DNA from: Bacillota bacterium
GTDB lineage: Bacteria; Bacillota; Clostridia; Christensenellales; Borkfalkiaceae
Direction: 5' to 3'
Assembly: GCA_003343765.1 (NCBI GenBank)
Contig: QAKO01000077.1
Coordinates: 1 to 12,161 of the forward strand
Length of the DNA: 12,161 bases
A program made the translations under genes and the position numbers. Under the pieces are notes generated by a model that worked only from the letters and a program-made list of their open reading frames with translations, searched no databases and was not told where the DNA came from. Below, piece after piece: positions 1-5,813 of the stretch; the first letter of the stretch is position 1; the number at the start of each line of letters is the position of its first letter.

Positions 1-1413
1 GTAATCCTCTTCATTTTCTTCAGTGCGGACGATGTACTGGTAGTGGTCGCCCTTATAGATGAGCTGAACGATGTGGCCGCGTGCGCCGCCCTCGTCGGCG
101 TTGTCGCTGATTTCGATGTCCTCGAGACCGACTTCGACGGTGACGTCCACGTCAGTGAGATCGATTTTTTCACCGTCGGCGGTGATGAGATAGCCTTCCT
201 CGTCGAGATGGGAACCTGGGTAAAGGGTGGTGACGTCGCAATCGAATTCGCCGTCGCCGAAAACGACGGTATTTTTTTTGGTGATGTAGCCGTCGTACTG
301 ATTGACGGTGAATTCTTTTTTCATGATGTGGATATCGTCGGGGCCTATGTTCATGCCGATGATATCGCCGACCTTACGGCTTTGCGTGCTTTGAATGACC
401 ATTTCGGATCTGCCGACCATGGCGGTGATCTCATAGTGAACGCCTTTGAATACGACGCTGACCACGCGGCCCGTGAGCATACCGTTTTCCGGCTCGGTCA
501 TAACGATGTCTTCGGGGCGGACGACCACGTCGACTTTTTCATTTTTTTCGTAATCGTCGACGCACTTGAAGTTCTTATTGCAGAAGCGCACGGTATATTT
601 TGCGACCATAGTTCCGTTGAGAATATTGCTGTCGCCGATGAAGTCGGCCACGAAGGCATTGGCGGGCTCATTGTAAATAGAAGTAGGGGTGCCGATCTGC
701 TGGATGCGGCCGTCTTTCATGACGACGATGGTATCGCTCATGGTGAGAGCTTCTTCCTGGTCGTGCGTGACATAGATAAACGTGATGCCGAGTTTGCGGT
801 GCATCTCTTTGAGTTCGATCTGCATTTCTTTACGCATTTTCAAGTCGAGAGCGCCGAGAGGTTCGTCGAGCAAAAGGATTTCCGGTTCGTTGACAATGGC
901 GCGCGCAATGGCGACGCGCTGTTGCTGACCGCCGGACAAAGTAGAAACGCTTCGTTTTTCAAATCCTTCCAAATCGACGACGGCGAGCGCCGCGCGGACT
1001 TTTTCGTCGATCTCTTTGCGGGTGAGCTTCTGCAATTTTGTATAGGTTTCGCCCTTGTCGTTCATGTAAGTGACGGGAACTTTTTTGAGCTTCAGCCCGA
1101 ACGCGATGTTGTCGTAAATGTTGTAGTGCGGGAACAGGGCATAACGCTGGAATACCGTATTGACGGGGCGTTTGTTCGGGGGCAGATTGGTAATGTCTTT
1201 CCCGCTGAGCAGGATCTTGCCCGAAGTGGGGATGTCAAAACCTGCGATCATGCGCAAGGTAGTGGTTTTCCCGCAGCCGGAGGGCCCGAGGAAGGTAATG
1301 AATTCGCCTTTACGGACATAAAAACTGATATCCTGTACGGCTGCGGTTTCGTCGAAGATCTTCGAAACGTTTACGATTTCAATGATTTTTTCTTCTTTTT
1401 TCAATTCTGCCAT
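1..1413 (-). CDS. potA: Spermidine/putrescine-type ABC transporter ATP-binding protein, 3' end cut by window edge
   Basis: ATPase subunit of a PotABCD-type importer: it hydrolyses ATP on the cytoplasmic face to drive polyamine uptake. 471 residues are visible and the stop lies outside the window. Seen: Walker A GPSGCGKTT (43-51), Q-loop VFQ (Q89), signature LSGGQ (159-163), Walker B LLLDEP (180-185), D-loop GALD (187-190) and switch His217. The Q-loop to signature segment carries an extra charged stretch (about 108-138). A TOBE-type domain lies near 293-335, and a second segment resembling it begins near 422 and runs off the window. PotA is usually about 350-380 residues, so this one is clearly extended. 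Start is ATG at 1413; the minus strand reads AGGA seven bases upstream (1421-1424). The permease and binding-protein genes would be expected beyond position 1. Polyamine specificity is inferred from overall similarity to PotA; another substrate is possible. Confidence 0.9.
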   Translation of the reverse strand, partial: MAELKKEEKIIEIVNVSKIFDETAAVQDISFYVRKGEFITFLGPSGCGKTTTLRMIAGFDIPTSGKILLSGKDITNLPPNKRPVNTVFQRYALFPHYNIYDNIAFGLKLKKVPVTYMNDKGETYTKLQKLTRKEIDEKVRAALAVVDLEGFEKRSVSTLSGGQQQRVAIARAIVNEPEILLLDEPLGALDLKMRKEMQIELKEMHRKLGITFIYVTHDQEEALTMSDTIVVMKDGRIQQIGTPTSIYNEPANAFVADFIGDSNILNGTMVAKYTVRFCNKNFKCVDDYEKNEKVDVVVRPEDIVMTEPENGMLTGRVVSVVFKGVHYEITAMVGRSEMVIQSTQSRKVGDIIGMNIGPDDIHIMKKEFTVNQYDGYITKKNTVVFGDGEFDCDVTTLYPGSHLDEEGYLITADGEKIDLTDVDVTVEVGLEDIEISDNADEGGARGHIVQLIYKGDHYQYIVRTEENEEDY

Positions 1414-1473
1414 TTTTTTATCCTGTTAGCATTCGTTTATCGCGCGTGCGACTTTATTTATATCGATAAATAC

Positions 1474-1501
1474 ATTATAAACAATTTCATTGAAAATACA
1501 A
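1474..1501 (-). promoter_or_regulatory. Probable promoter of potA
   Basis: Read on the minus strand, a perfect -10 TATAAT (1474-1479) lies 16 bases downstream of TTGTAT (1496-1501), a weak -35. Transcription would start near 1467, giving a leader of about 54 bases before the ATG at 1413. The surrounding DNA is AT-rich, unlike the coding regions. Seen by eye only; the -10 is convincing, the -35 is not. Confidence 0.55.
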
Positions 1502-1710
1502 ACAATTTACACATAATTTTTTCAGTCGGCTTGTTATTTTTTTCGTGATCGCATTCCGCTGGTTTTTCGGGATCGTTTACAGCCGCTTAAAAACAGGAAA
1601 ACGGAGAGTATTACGGTAACGTGTTGCAACGGGTTTCGCGCTTTGTAAGGCTGTATTCTGAAAAAACAGCAAAAATGTTCCGTTGTATAGTGCGAATTGA
1701 CGGCAAGTAA

Positions 1711-1752
1711 TTTTCCCGCCGCCCGTCCGCATACGGACGGGCGGCGGGAAAA
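1711..1752. repeat. Perfect 19-bp GC-rich inverted repeat with 4-base loop
   Basis: The left arm TTTTCCCGCCGCCCGTCCG (1711-1729) is exactly complementary to the right arm at 1734-1752, with CATA between them. The order is T-tract, GC stem, A-tract on both strands. This is the reverse of an intrinsic terminator, which needs the T-tract after the stem, so a simple terminator role is unlikely. It could form a very stable RNA hairpin or a cruciform, or be a dispersed REP-like element; only other copies in the genome would tell. Confidence 0.9.
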
Positions 1753-1808
1753 CGGCGTCATAGTTACAGTTACGGTTTTGAGAGCGAAAGACATTCGGGC
1801 AAAATCAG

Positions 1809-1862
1809 GCAAGTTAAGCAAGTTAAGCAAGTCAAGGAAGTCAGGGAAGTCAGGGAAGTCAG
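1809..1862. repeat. Six-copy 9-bp tandem repeat
   Basis: Six consecutive 9-base units: GCAAGTTAA twice, GCAAGTCAA once, then GGAAGTCAG three times. A stray CAGGGAAGT follows at 1876-1884. The units drift in order from one variant to the other, as in a minisatellite grown by slippage or unequal exchange. A plus-strand frame would translate the array as repeating SKL/SGK triplets, but there is no supporting evidence of a gene. It lies between the palindrome and the rpsT terminator. Confidence 0.85.
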
Positions 1863-2001
1863 GTTGGTTGCTAATCAGGGAAGTTTATGCCGCGCCGATT
1901 CAAAGCAAAGGGCGGACATATGTACAAAAAAAGAAGGGGATGGGTCATCCGTGCGGATAGAACCTGATATTTGTTTGGGGAAGGCAGGCAGATTTTTACA
2001 C

Positions 2002-2032
2002 AAAAAAGAACGCAGTGAAAACTGCGTTCTTT
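2002..2032 (-). terminator. Intrinsic terminator of rpsT
   Basis: On the minus strand the sequence AAAGAACGCAGT, loop TTTC, ACTGCGTTCTTT forms a perfect 12-bp stem and continues into an uninterrupted run of T (plus-strand A at 2002-2007). It begins 12 bases after the rpsT stop codon, the expected place. It should separate rpsT transcription from potA. Confidence 0.9.
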
Positions 2033-2044
2033 GAAAGGTTGAAA

Positions 2045-2446
2045 TTATTCAGCTTTTTCTGTTTTTTTAGCTCTGGTCTTTTTGGGTTTAGCCTCGACGG
2101 GAGCTTCCGCAACGGGAGCAGCGGTTTCTGCTTCCTTAGCTTCTTCCGCTTTGACTTCTTCCTGAACAGCAGCTTTCGGGTTTGCTTTCAGGGCGTTGAG
2201 GTTTTTCGCCAATGCAGACTTTTTGTTTGCCGCGTTGTTCTTGTGGAGGATTCCCTTGCTTGCAGCGGAATCGATAACAGAAACGGTTTCGGGCAGCAGC
2301 TTTTCAGCAGCTTCCGCGTCGCCTGCGGCCAAAGCTGCATTAAACTTTTTGATGGCGGTCTTCACAGAAGTTTTGATCATTTTGTTCTGGGAATTCTTCT
2401 TTTCGGTTACGACCACGCGTTTTTTCGCAGATTTGATGTTAGGCAC
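2045..2446 (-). CDS. rpsT: 30S ribosomal protein S20 with long C-terminal tail
   Basis: S20 binds 16S rRNA early in assembly of the small subunit. The N-terminus MPNIKSAKKR and the central KNNAANKKSALAK segment (69-81) are hallmarks of the family, whose members are usually about 85-90 residues of helical bundle. This protein is 133 residues: the core ends near 87, and about 46 further residues are low-complexity Ala/Glu/Lys/Pro (AEAPVEAKPKK, then TRAKKTEKAE). The start is GTG at 2446, with AAAGGAG seven bases upstream on the minus strand. It is monocistronic, between its own promoter (2489-2517) and terminator (2002-2032). The gene is certain; the tail has no function I can assign. Confidence 0.97.
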   Translation of the reverse strand: MPNIKSAKKRVVVTEKKNSQNKMIKTSVKTAIKKFNAALAAGDAEAAEKLLPETVSVIDSAASKGILHKNNAANKKSALAKNLNALKANPKAAVQEEVKAEEAKEAETAAPVAEAPVEAKPKKTRAKKTEKAE

Positions 2447-2488
2447 TTTGCTTCTCCTTTCAATGATTACTCATTTAATATCTCAGCT

Positions 2489-2517
2489 ATTTTATCATAA
2501 AAAAATCGGCTTGTAAA
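2489..2517 (-). promoter_or_regulatory. Promoter of rpsT
   Basis: On the minus strand, -35 TTTACA (2512-2517) and -10 TAAAAT (2489-2494) are separated by exactly 17 bases; each box is one mismatch from consensus. The start of transcription would be near 2482, leaving a leader of about 36 bases that contains the AAAGGAG ribosome site. The layout fits a strong housekeeping promoter. Confidence 0.75.
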
Positions 2518-2541
2518 CTGTTTTTTGCCGAAATGTGTAAT
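2511..2541 (+). promoter_or_regulatory. Possible weak promoter of murI
   Basis: On the plus strand TTGTAA (2511-2516) and TGTAAT (2536-2541) are separated by 19 bases, a long spacer, so this is only a weak candidate. Its -35 would overlap the -35 of the divergent rpsT promoter, so the two could compete for polymerase. I see no better candidate before the murI start. Confidence 0.3.
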
Positions 2542-2547
2542 TTATTC

Positions 2548-2574
2548 TTCCGAAATTTCATATATTTTTCGGAA
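2548..2574 (+). promoter_or_regulatory. Stem-loop in the murI leader
   Basis: TTCCGAAA (2548-2555) pairs perfectly with TTTCGGAA (2567-2574) around an 11-base AT-rich loop. It ends ten bases before the AGGGGG ribosome site of murI. There is no T-tract after the stem, so it is not a terminator. It may tune message stability or translation start, but an 8-bp repeat in AT-rich DNA could also be chance. Confidence 0.4.
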
Positions 2575-2597
2575 AAGGAAAAAACAGGGGGCGGAAA

Positions 2598-3338
2598 GTG
2601 TCGGAAGAATATATTGCTTTTTTTGACAGCGGCATCGGCGGGCTGAATGTTTTGGGTGAATTTCAGCGCATTTGTCCGGGTGAAAGATGTCTTTATTATG
2701 GTGACAATGCGAACGCGCCGTATGGCGGAAGGGCGGAAGGGGAGATCTTGCGGCTGACGCTGAAAGCGTTTGCCCAAATAACGCAGTATCCGATTCGGGC
2801 GGCGGTGATCGGATGCAATACGGTGACGGCGGAATGTGTGGACGTACTGCGGCAAAAATTTTCGTTTCCGATCGTGGGGATCGAGCCTGCGGTAAAACCT
2901 GCGGCTGCGGCCGCGCGCGGCGGAAAAGTTTTGCTTGCGGCGACGCGCGCGACGTTATTGAGCATGCGGGTTCGGAAGCTGATCGAAAACAATTCCCGCG
3001 AAACAAAAATTGTAACGTATTCTCCCGACGATCTTGCGGGGGCGGTGGAGAGATCGGCTCCTGATTTTGACGGGATCGATCTTTCCCGCCATTTGCCCGA
3101 AGGAAAATTTGATGCCGTGGTACTGGGTTGCACGCATTATGTATTTTTGAAAAAACAAATCCAAAAGTATTATGGGTGTCCTGTTTTTGACGGAATTTCA
3201 GGGACGGCTGACCACATTCGAAGAATATTAAACATTTGTTCTAAAAACAATGAAAAAATCGACAAAATTCCTCCTTTTTTTCAGGGAACGGATAAAAATA
3301 AGAATAAATCAGTCTATAATGAGGTGTTTTTCGAATAA
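2598..3338 (+). CDS. murI: Glutamate racemase
   Basis: Cofactor-independent interconversion of L- and D-glutamate, supplying D-Glu for MurD. 246 residues, slightly short for the family (about 255-280). Seen: N-terminal DSGIGG (10-15), YYGDNANAPYG (33-43), first catalytic cysteine in IGCNT (C73), GIEPAVKPA (94-102), and second catalytic cysteine in LGCTHY (C178, with H180). All key residues are present, though GCNTVTAE differs from the more usual ACNTASA. The start is GTG at 2598, with AGGGGG seven bases upstream. The gene is divergent from rpsT and followed by 137 bases before mraZ with no clear terminator, so some murI transcripts may read into the dcw cluster. Confidence 0.93.
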   Translation: MSEEYIAFFDSGIGGLNVLGEFQRICPGERCLYYGDNANAPYGGRAEGEILRLTLKAFAQITQYPIRAAVIGCNTVTAECVDVLRQKFSFPIVGIEPAVKPAAAAARGGKVLLAATRATLLSMRVRKLIENNSRETKIVTYSPDDLAGAVERSAPDFDGIDLSRHLPEGKFDAVVLGCTHYVFLKKQIQKYYGCPVFDGISGTADHIRRILNICSKNNEKIDKIPPFFQGTDKNKNKSVYNEVFFE

Positions 3339-3411
3339 ACGAACATTTGTTTTTTAAAGAAATGGTGGGATTTGGGCAAAAAAACAAAAAAATTCTTAAA
3401 AAAAACTGGTA

Positions 3412-3437
3412 AGTGGTTGACAGTGGTCAAAAGTGGT
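3412..3437 (+). promoter_or_regulatory. Candidate MraZ operator: three AGTGGT repeats at 10-bp spacing
   Basis: AGTGGT occurs at 3412-3417, 3422-3427 and 3432-3437, exactly one helical turn apart and so on one face of the DNA. The first two copies flank and touch the -35 of the mraZ promoter; the third lies in the spacer. MraZ proteins are known to bind short G-rich direct repeats with about 10-bp periodicity upstream of their own gene (TGGGN in E. coli, AAAGTG-type in Mollicutes). Position, spacing and sequence all fit autorepression; binding itself is inferred. Confidence 0.75.
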
Positions 3438-3445
3438 GATATAAT
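3417..3445 (+). promoter_or_regulatory. Consensus promoter of mraZ and the dcw cluster
   Basis: -35 TTGACA (3417-3422), a 17-base spacer and -10 TATAAT (3440-3445) match the sigma-70/sigma-A consensus perfectly. Transcription would start near 3452, about 24 bases before the mraZ GTG. Three A-tracts (3378-3384, 3386-3392, 3398-3405) lie just upstream and resemble an UP element or curved DNA. Such a strong basal promoter suggests that control is by repression. Confidence 0.92.
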
Positions 3446-3475
3446 GAATACATCAACAACGGGGGGAGAGGGAAG

Positions 3476-3916
3476 GTGTATTCTTTCAACGGAAGGTTCA
3501 ACAACCGGTTGGACGATAAAAACAGAATACGCATTCCTGCGAAGTTCAAAGCGGAACTGGGCGCGGATTACAAACTGGCGTTCGGACCGGGAGAAAGCGT
3601 TTATGTGATGCCGCAGAAAGAGTACCAGAAGATCCTGGATTCTTTCGGGGAAGCTTCATTTTTTGATGAAGAAGCGCAGAACGCGATCGCACTCTTCACC
3701 GGGATGGTATACGATGTCAGCGAAGACAATCAGGGAAGGATCGTCCTTCCGTCCGAGTTGAAGGAATACGCGAAGATCGATAAAGATATCGTGATCACGG
3801 GGGCGGCATCCTATTTAAGGATAGAGCCTGCGGAGCGGTTTGCGAAGAACACGGCGAACATGAATATCAGTTCGGTATTTGCGAAGCTGAACGCGCTGAA
3901 AAAGGCAAAAGAATGA
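3476..3916 (+). CDS. mraZ: Transcriptional regulator MraZ
   Basis: First gene of the dcw cluster: a DNA-binding protein with two AbrB/SpoVT-like half domains that assembles into rings and represses its own operon. 146 residues, the normal length. The two DxKGR-type motifs are seen as LDDKNRIRIP (12-21) and EDNQGRIVLP (83-92); the first has Asn where Gly is typical. The start is GTG at 3476, in a purine-rich leader with GGGGGGAG at 3461-3468. The stop overlaps the rsmH start as ATGA, so translation is probably coupled. It sits directly behind the repeat array it is expected to bind. Confidence 0.95.
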   Translation: MYSFNGRFNNRLDDKNRIRIPAKFKAELGADYKLAFGPGESVYVMPQKEYQKILDSFGEASFFDEEAQNAIALFTGMVYDVSEDNQGRIVLPSELKEYAKIDKDIVITGAASYLRIEPAERFAKNTANMNISSVFAKLNALKKAKE

Positions 3917-4848
3917 TAGCATTTTCGCATAAGCCTGTGATGCTGGAAGAGTGTATGGCAGGGCTTAAACTGAAAGATGGCGGAGTTTATTTTGACGGAA
4001 CGATCGGCGGCGGCGGGCATTCGTACGAGATTCTGAAAAGGACGGCGCCGGGCGGAAGGCTGATAGCGACGGATCTGGATGATTGTGCGATCGAAGCGGC
4101 GACGAAGCGGCTGGCGGAATTTGACGGTCGGTTCAGGATATACAAAAGCAATTACAAAGATTATGCGGCGGTTCTTGAAGAAGACGGGACGGACAAGCTG
4201 GACGGAGTTTTGCTGGATTTCGGGGTATCGAGTTTTCAGCTGGATGAAGTATCGCGCGGGTTCAGTTACATGAAGGATGCGCCGCTGGATATGCGGATGA
4301 ATCCGCAGGCGGCATTTTCAGCGGAAGACGTGGTCAACGGATATACGCAGGAGAAGCTGGCGAAGATCATCGACGCATACGGGGAAGAGAAATTTGCAAA
4401 GAAGATCGCGGCGAACATAGTTCGTGCGAGAGAGAAGGGAAGGATCACCGGGACGGGGGAACTGAAACGGATCATAGAGGCAAGCATTCCTGCGAAGTTT
4501 CAGCATAACGGCCCGTGCGAGCGAAAGACATTCCAGGCGATTCGCATCGAAGTGAACGATGAGTTAGGCGGTTTGGAAGAAGCGGTTCGCGGCCTGGCGC
4601 GGCGTCTGAAAAAGGGCGGACGGATCTGTATTCTGACATTTCATTCTTTGGAAGACAGGATCGTAAAAAACGTATTCCGTGACATGGCGACGGATTGTAT
4701 CTGTGACAAGAGTTTGCCGGTGTGCGTGTGCGGAAAGAAGAAAGAAATTGAAATCATTACCAGAAAACCGCTGACGGCAACGGAAGAGGAATTGGCGGAC
4801 AACTCCCGATCCAAATGTGCGAAATTGCGAATAGCGGAAAAAGTTTGA
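3913..4848 (+). CDS. rsmH: 16S rRNA (cytosine(1402)-N(4))-methyltransferase RsmH
   Basis: SAM-dependent enzyme (MraW) that methylates N4 of C1402 in the 16S rRNA P-site region. 311 residues, the family length. Seen: N-terminal HKPVM (6-10), SAM-binding DGTIGGGGHS (28-37), ATDLDD (52-57), LLDFGVSS (100-107), FSYMKDAPLDMRM (117-129), KTFQAIRIEVNDEL (205-218), LTFHSLEDRIVK (241-252), and a cysteine-rich CICDKSLPVCVCGKK stretch (262-276) common in Gram-positive homologues. The ATG at 3913 overlaps the mraZ stop by four bases. It ends eight bases before the first possible ATG of ftsL. Confidence 0.97.
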   Translation: MIAFSHKPVMLEECMAGLKLKDGGVYFDGTIGGGGHSYEILKRTAPGGRLIATDLDDCAIEAATKRLAEFDGRFRIYKSNYKDYAAVLEEDGTDKLDGVLLDFGVSSFQLDEVSRGFSYMKDAPLDMRMNPQAAFSAEDVVNGYTQEKLAKIIDAYGEEKFAKKIAANIVRAREKGRITGTGELKRIIEASIPAKFQHNGPCERKTFQAIRIEVNDELGGLEEAVRGLARRLKKGGRICILTFHSLEDRIVKNVFRDMATDCICDKSLPVCVCGKKKEIEIITRKPLTATEEELADNSRSKCAKLRIAEKV

Positions 4849-4873
4849 GAATATAATGAAGGAGAAGGGCAAC

Positions 4874-5683
4874 ATGGCAACGGGCGTTTTGGAAAGGATA
4901 AGGACGGATGAACGTACGGACAGTTCGCTGAAAGCATACGGAAAGCTGAGCGGCGGGGCGGAGCCTGCCGAAATGACAGAAGAGCAGAAAGCTCTGAATT
5001 TTAATTCGCGCATATCGGACAATTATAAAAAGCTGATCAACCCTGATCTTAAAAAAGCGGAAGAGATCATGGGGGAAGCACCCGTACAGGAGAACTATGC
5101 GGAGCCGGTATACGATTCGCCTGAATCGTATGCACGCGCCATGCTGTATCCGGAGCGTGAGCAGGAACAGCAGCAGGTGCCGCAGTTTGCGCATCAGCGG
5201 GTAACGGAAGACATATTCCGTGCGGATTCGCCGATCAACAATCGTGCGGCGGTGGCAGAACCGCAAGCGCCTGTGTATGAAGCGCCTGTATATGAACAGC
5301 CGGTATATGAGCAGCCGACAGCCGCGTATGCAGAGGAAGTGAGCGAAGATCTGACGCCGACGATGACGACGATCCAGTATCGGAGCGATCTGTACCGCGA
5401 CGAACAGCGTGTTGTCAAGGAAGAGAAAAAGGGCTACTCGATGACGGCGAAGGGGAAACTGCTGATGTGTGTTTACGCGATCGTCGTGGCGGTAGTACTG
5501 GCGCTGATCATTATCAATACGAGCGTGCTGAACAATCTGGATTCAAGCATAGCGGCGCGGGAAGCGGAACTGAATTCCGTGATGACGCAGTCGCAGGCAC
5601 TGAAAGACGAGATCGCGGAACTTACGAGTGATTCGTCGATCATCAGCCGTGCGGAAGAAGAACTCGGCATGGTACGCAACTGA
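4874..5683 (+). CDS. ftsL: FtsL-like division protein with long cytoplasmic N-terminus
   Basis: Bitopic division protein of the FtsL/DivIC type, expected to activate FtsW and the PBP at the septum. The C-terminal third has the family layout: one membrane span (about 196-216), then a short extracellular coiled coil ending in a LxS-SxIxxxAxxxLGM pattern (LTSDSSIISRAEEELGMVR). The first 190 or so residues are unusual: acidic, Gln/Pro/Tyr-rich and probably disordered, with PVYE repeats near 132-147. FtsL is normally about 90-130 residues; this is 269. I chose ATG 4874 because GGAG at 4861-4864 sits nine bases upstream; ATG 4856, in the same frame, has only a weak site. Identity rests on position and topology, since the sequence is poorly conserved. 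Confidence 0.8.
   Translation: MATGVLERIRTDERTDSSLKAYGKLSGGAEPAEMTEEQKALNFNSRISDNYKKLINPDLKKAEEIMGEAPVQENYAEPVYDSPESYARAMLYPEREQEQQQVPQFAHQRVTEDIFRADSPINNRAAVAEPQAPVYEAPVYEQPVYEQPTAAYAEEVSEDLTPTMTTIQYRSDLYRDEQRVVKEEKKGYSMTAKGKLLMCVYAIVVAVVLALIIINTSVLNNLDSSIAAREAELNSVMTQSQALKDEIAELTSDSSIISRAEEELGMVRN
5267..5311 (+). repeat. 15-bp tandem repeats inside ftsL
   Basis: Three in-frame 15-base units encode APVYE, APVYE, QPVYE, with a partial fourth (QP) after. The first two DNA units differ by one base. The repeat is in the predicted disordered cytoplasmic region, where unit number could change without shifting the frame. Confidence 0.85.
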
Positions 5684-5704
5684 CAACTGAAAGATTTACG
5701 AACG

Positions 5705-5758
5705 AAATCGGTCTCGCGGGCGGCCCTTGGTTAGGGCTGCGGGCAGACCGATTTTTTT
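5705..5758 (+). terminator. Intrinsic terminator-like hairpin between ftsL and the PBP gene
   Basis: AAATCGGTCT (5705-5714) pairs perfectly with AGACCGATTT (5745-5754). Inside is a second short stem, GGCCCT with AGGGCT, closed by a TGGTT loop. A run of seven T (5752-5758) ends the structure. It begins 21 bases after the ftsL stop and ends just before the purine-rich ribosome site of the PBP gene. It has the form of an intrinsic terminator but lies inside a cluster whose other genes are tightly packed. Partial termination or attenuation is the likeliest reading. Confidence 0.75.
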
Positions 5759-5813
5759 ATGTCAGAAAGGAAGGAAAAGAGAGATCGGAAAGACAAAACA
5801 TACGGCGGGCGCG

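Larger units (their letters stand above)
1502..2001. other. Gene-free intergenic stretch between potA and rpsT
   Basis: About 500 bases without a supportable gene. Open frames here (plus 1697-1960, minus 1534-1830) run through the palindrome and the tandem repeat, and their products match no family I know. No RNA gene is recognisable. Apart from the palindrome at 1711-1752 and the tandem repeat at 1809-1862, which have their own entries, I see nothing interpretable. Since both flanking genes read on the minus strand and rpsT ends in a strong terminator, most of this stretch is probably transcribed little. Confidence 0.6.

Noticed and set aside
43..1548. Long plus-strand open frame (501 codons) opposite potA
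   Set aside because: The minus strand encodes an intact ABC ATPase with every motif across the same bases; the plus frame gives an Asp/Val/Phe-rich product typical of an antisense shadow.
1534..1830. Minus-strand frame of 98 codons between rpsT and potA
   Set aside because: It crosses both repeats, has no ribosome site or known motif, and would begin inside the tandem repeat.
1697..1960. Plus-strand frame encoding an SKL/SGK-repeat peptide
   Set aside because: It starts at TTG with no ribosome site, runs through the palindrome and the minisatellite, and resembles no protein I know; better explained as repetitive intergenic DNA.
3231..3351. AACATTTGTT occurring twice, in the murI 3' end and just after its stop
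   Set aside because: Only two copies 111 bases apart in AT-rich DNA; chance is a sufficient explanation.
4856..4873. Upstream ATG of ftsL
   Set aside because: In frame but with only a weak ribosome site; the strong GGAG lies after it and serves ATG 4874 at nine bases. Not fully excluded.
5727..5813. TTG start of the PBP gene
   Set aside because: It would place the start codon in the loop of the terminator-like hairpin and translate the hairpin and T-tract; no ribosome site precedes it.
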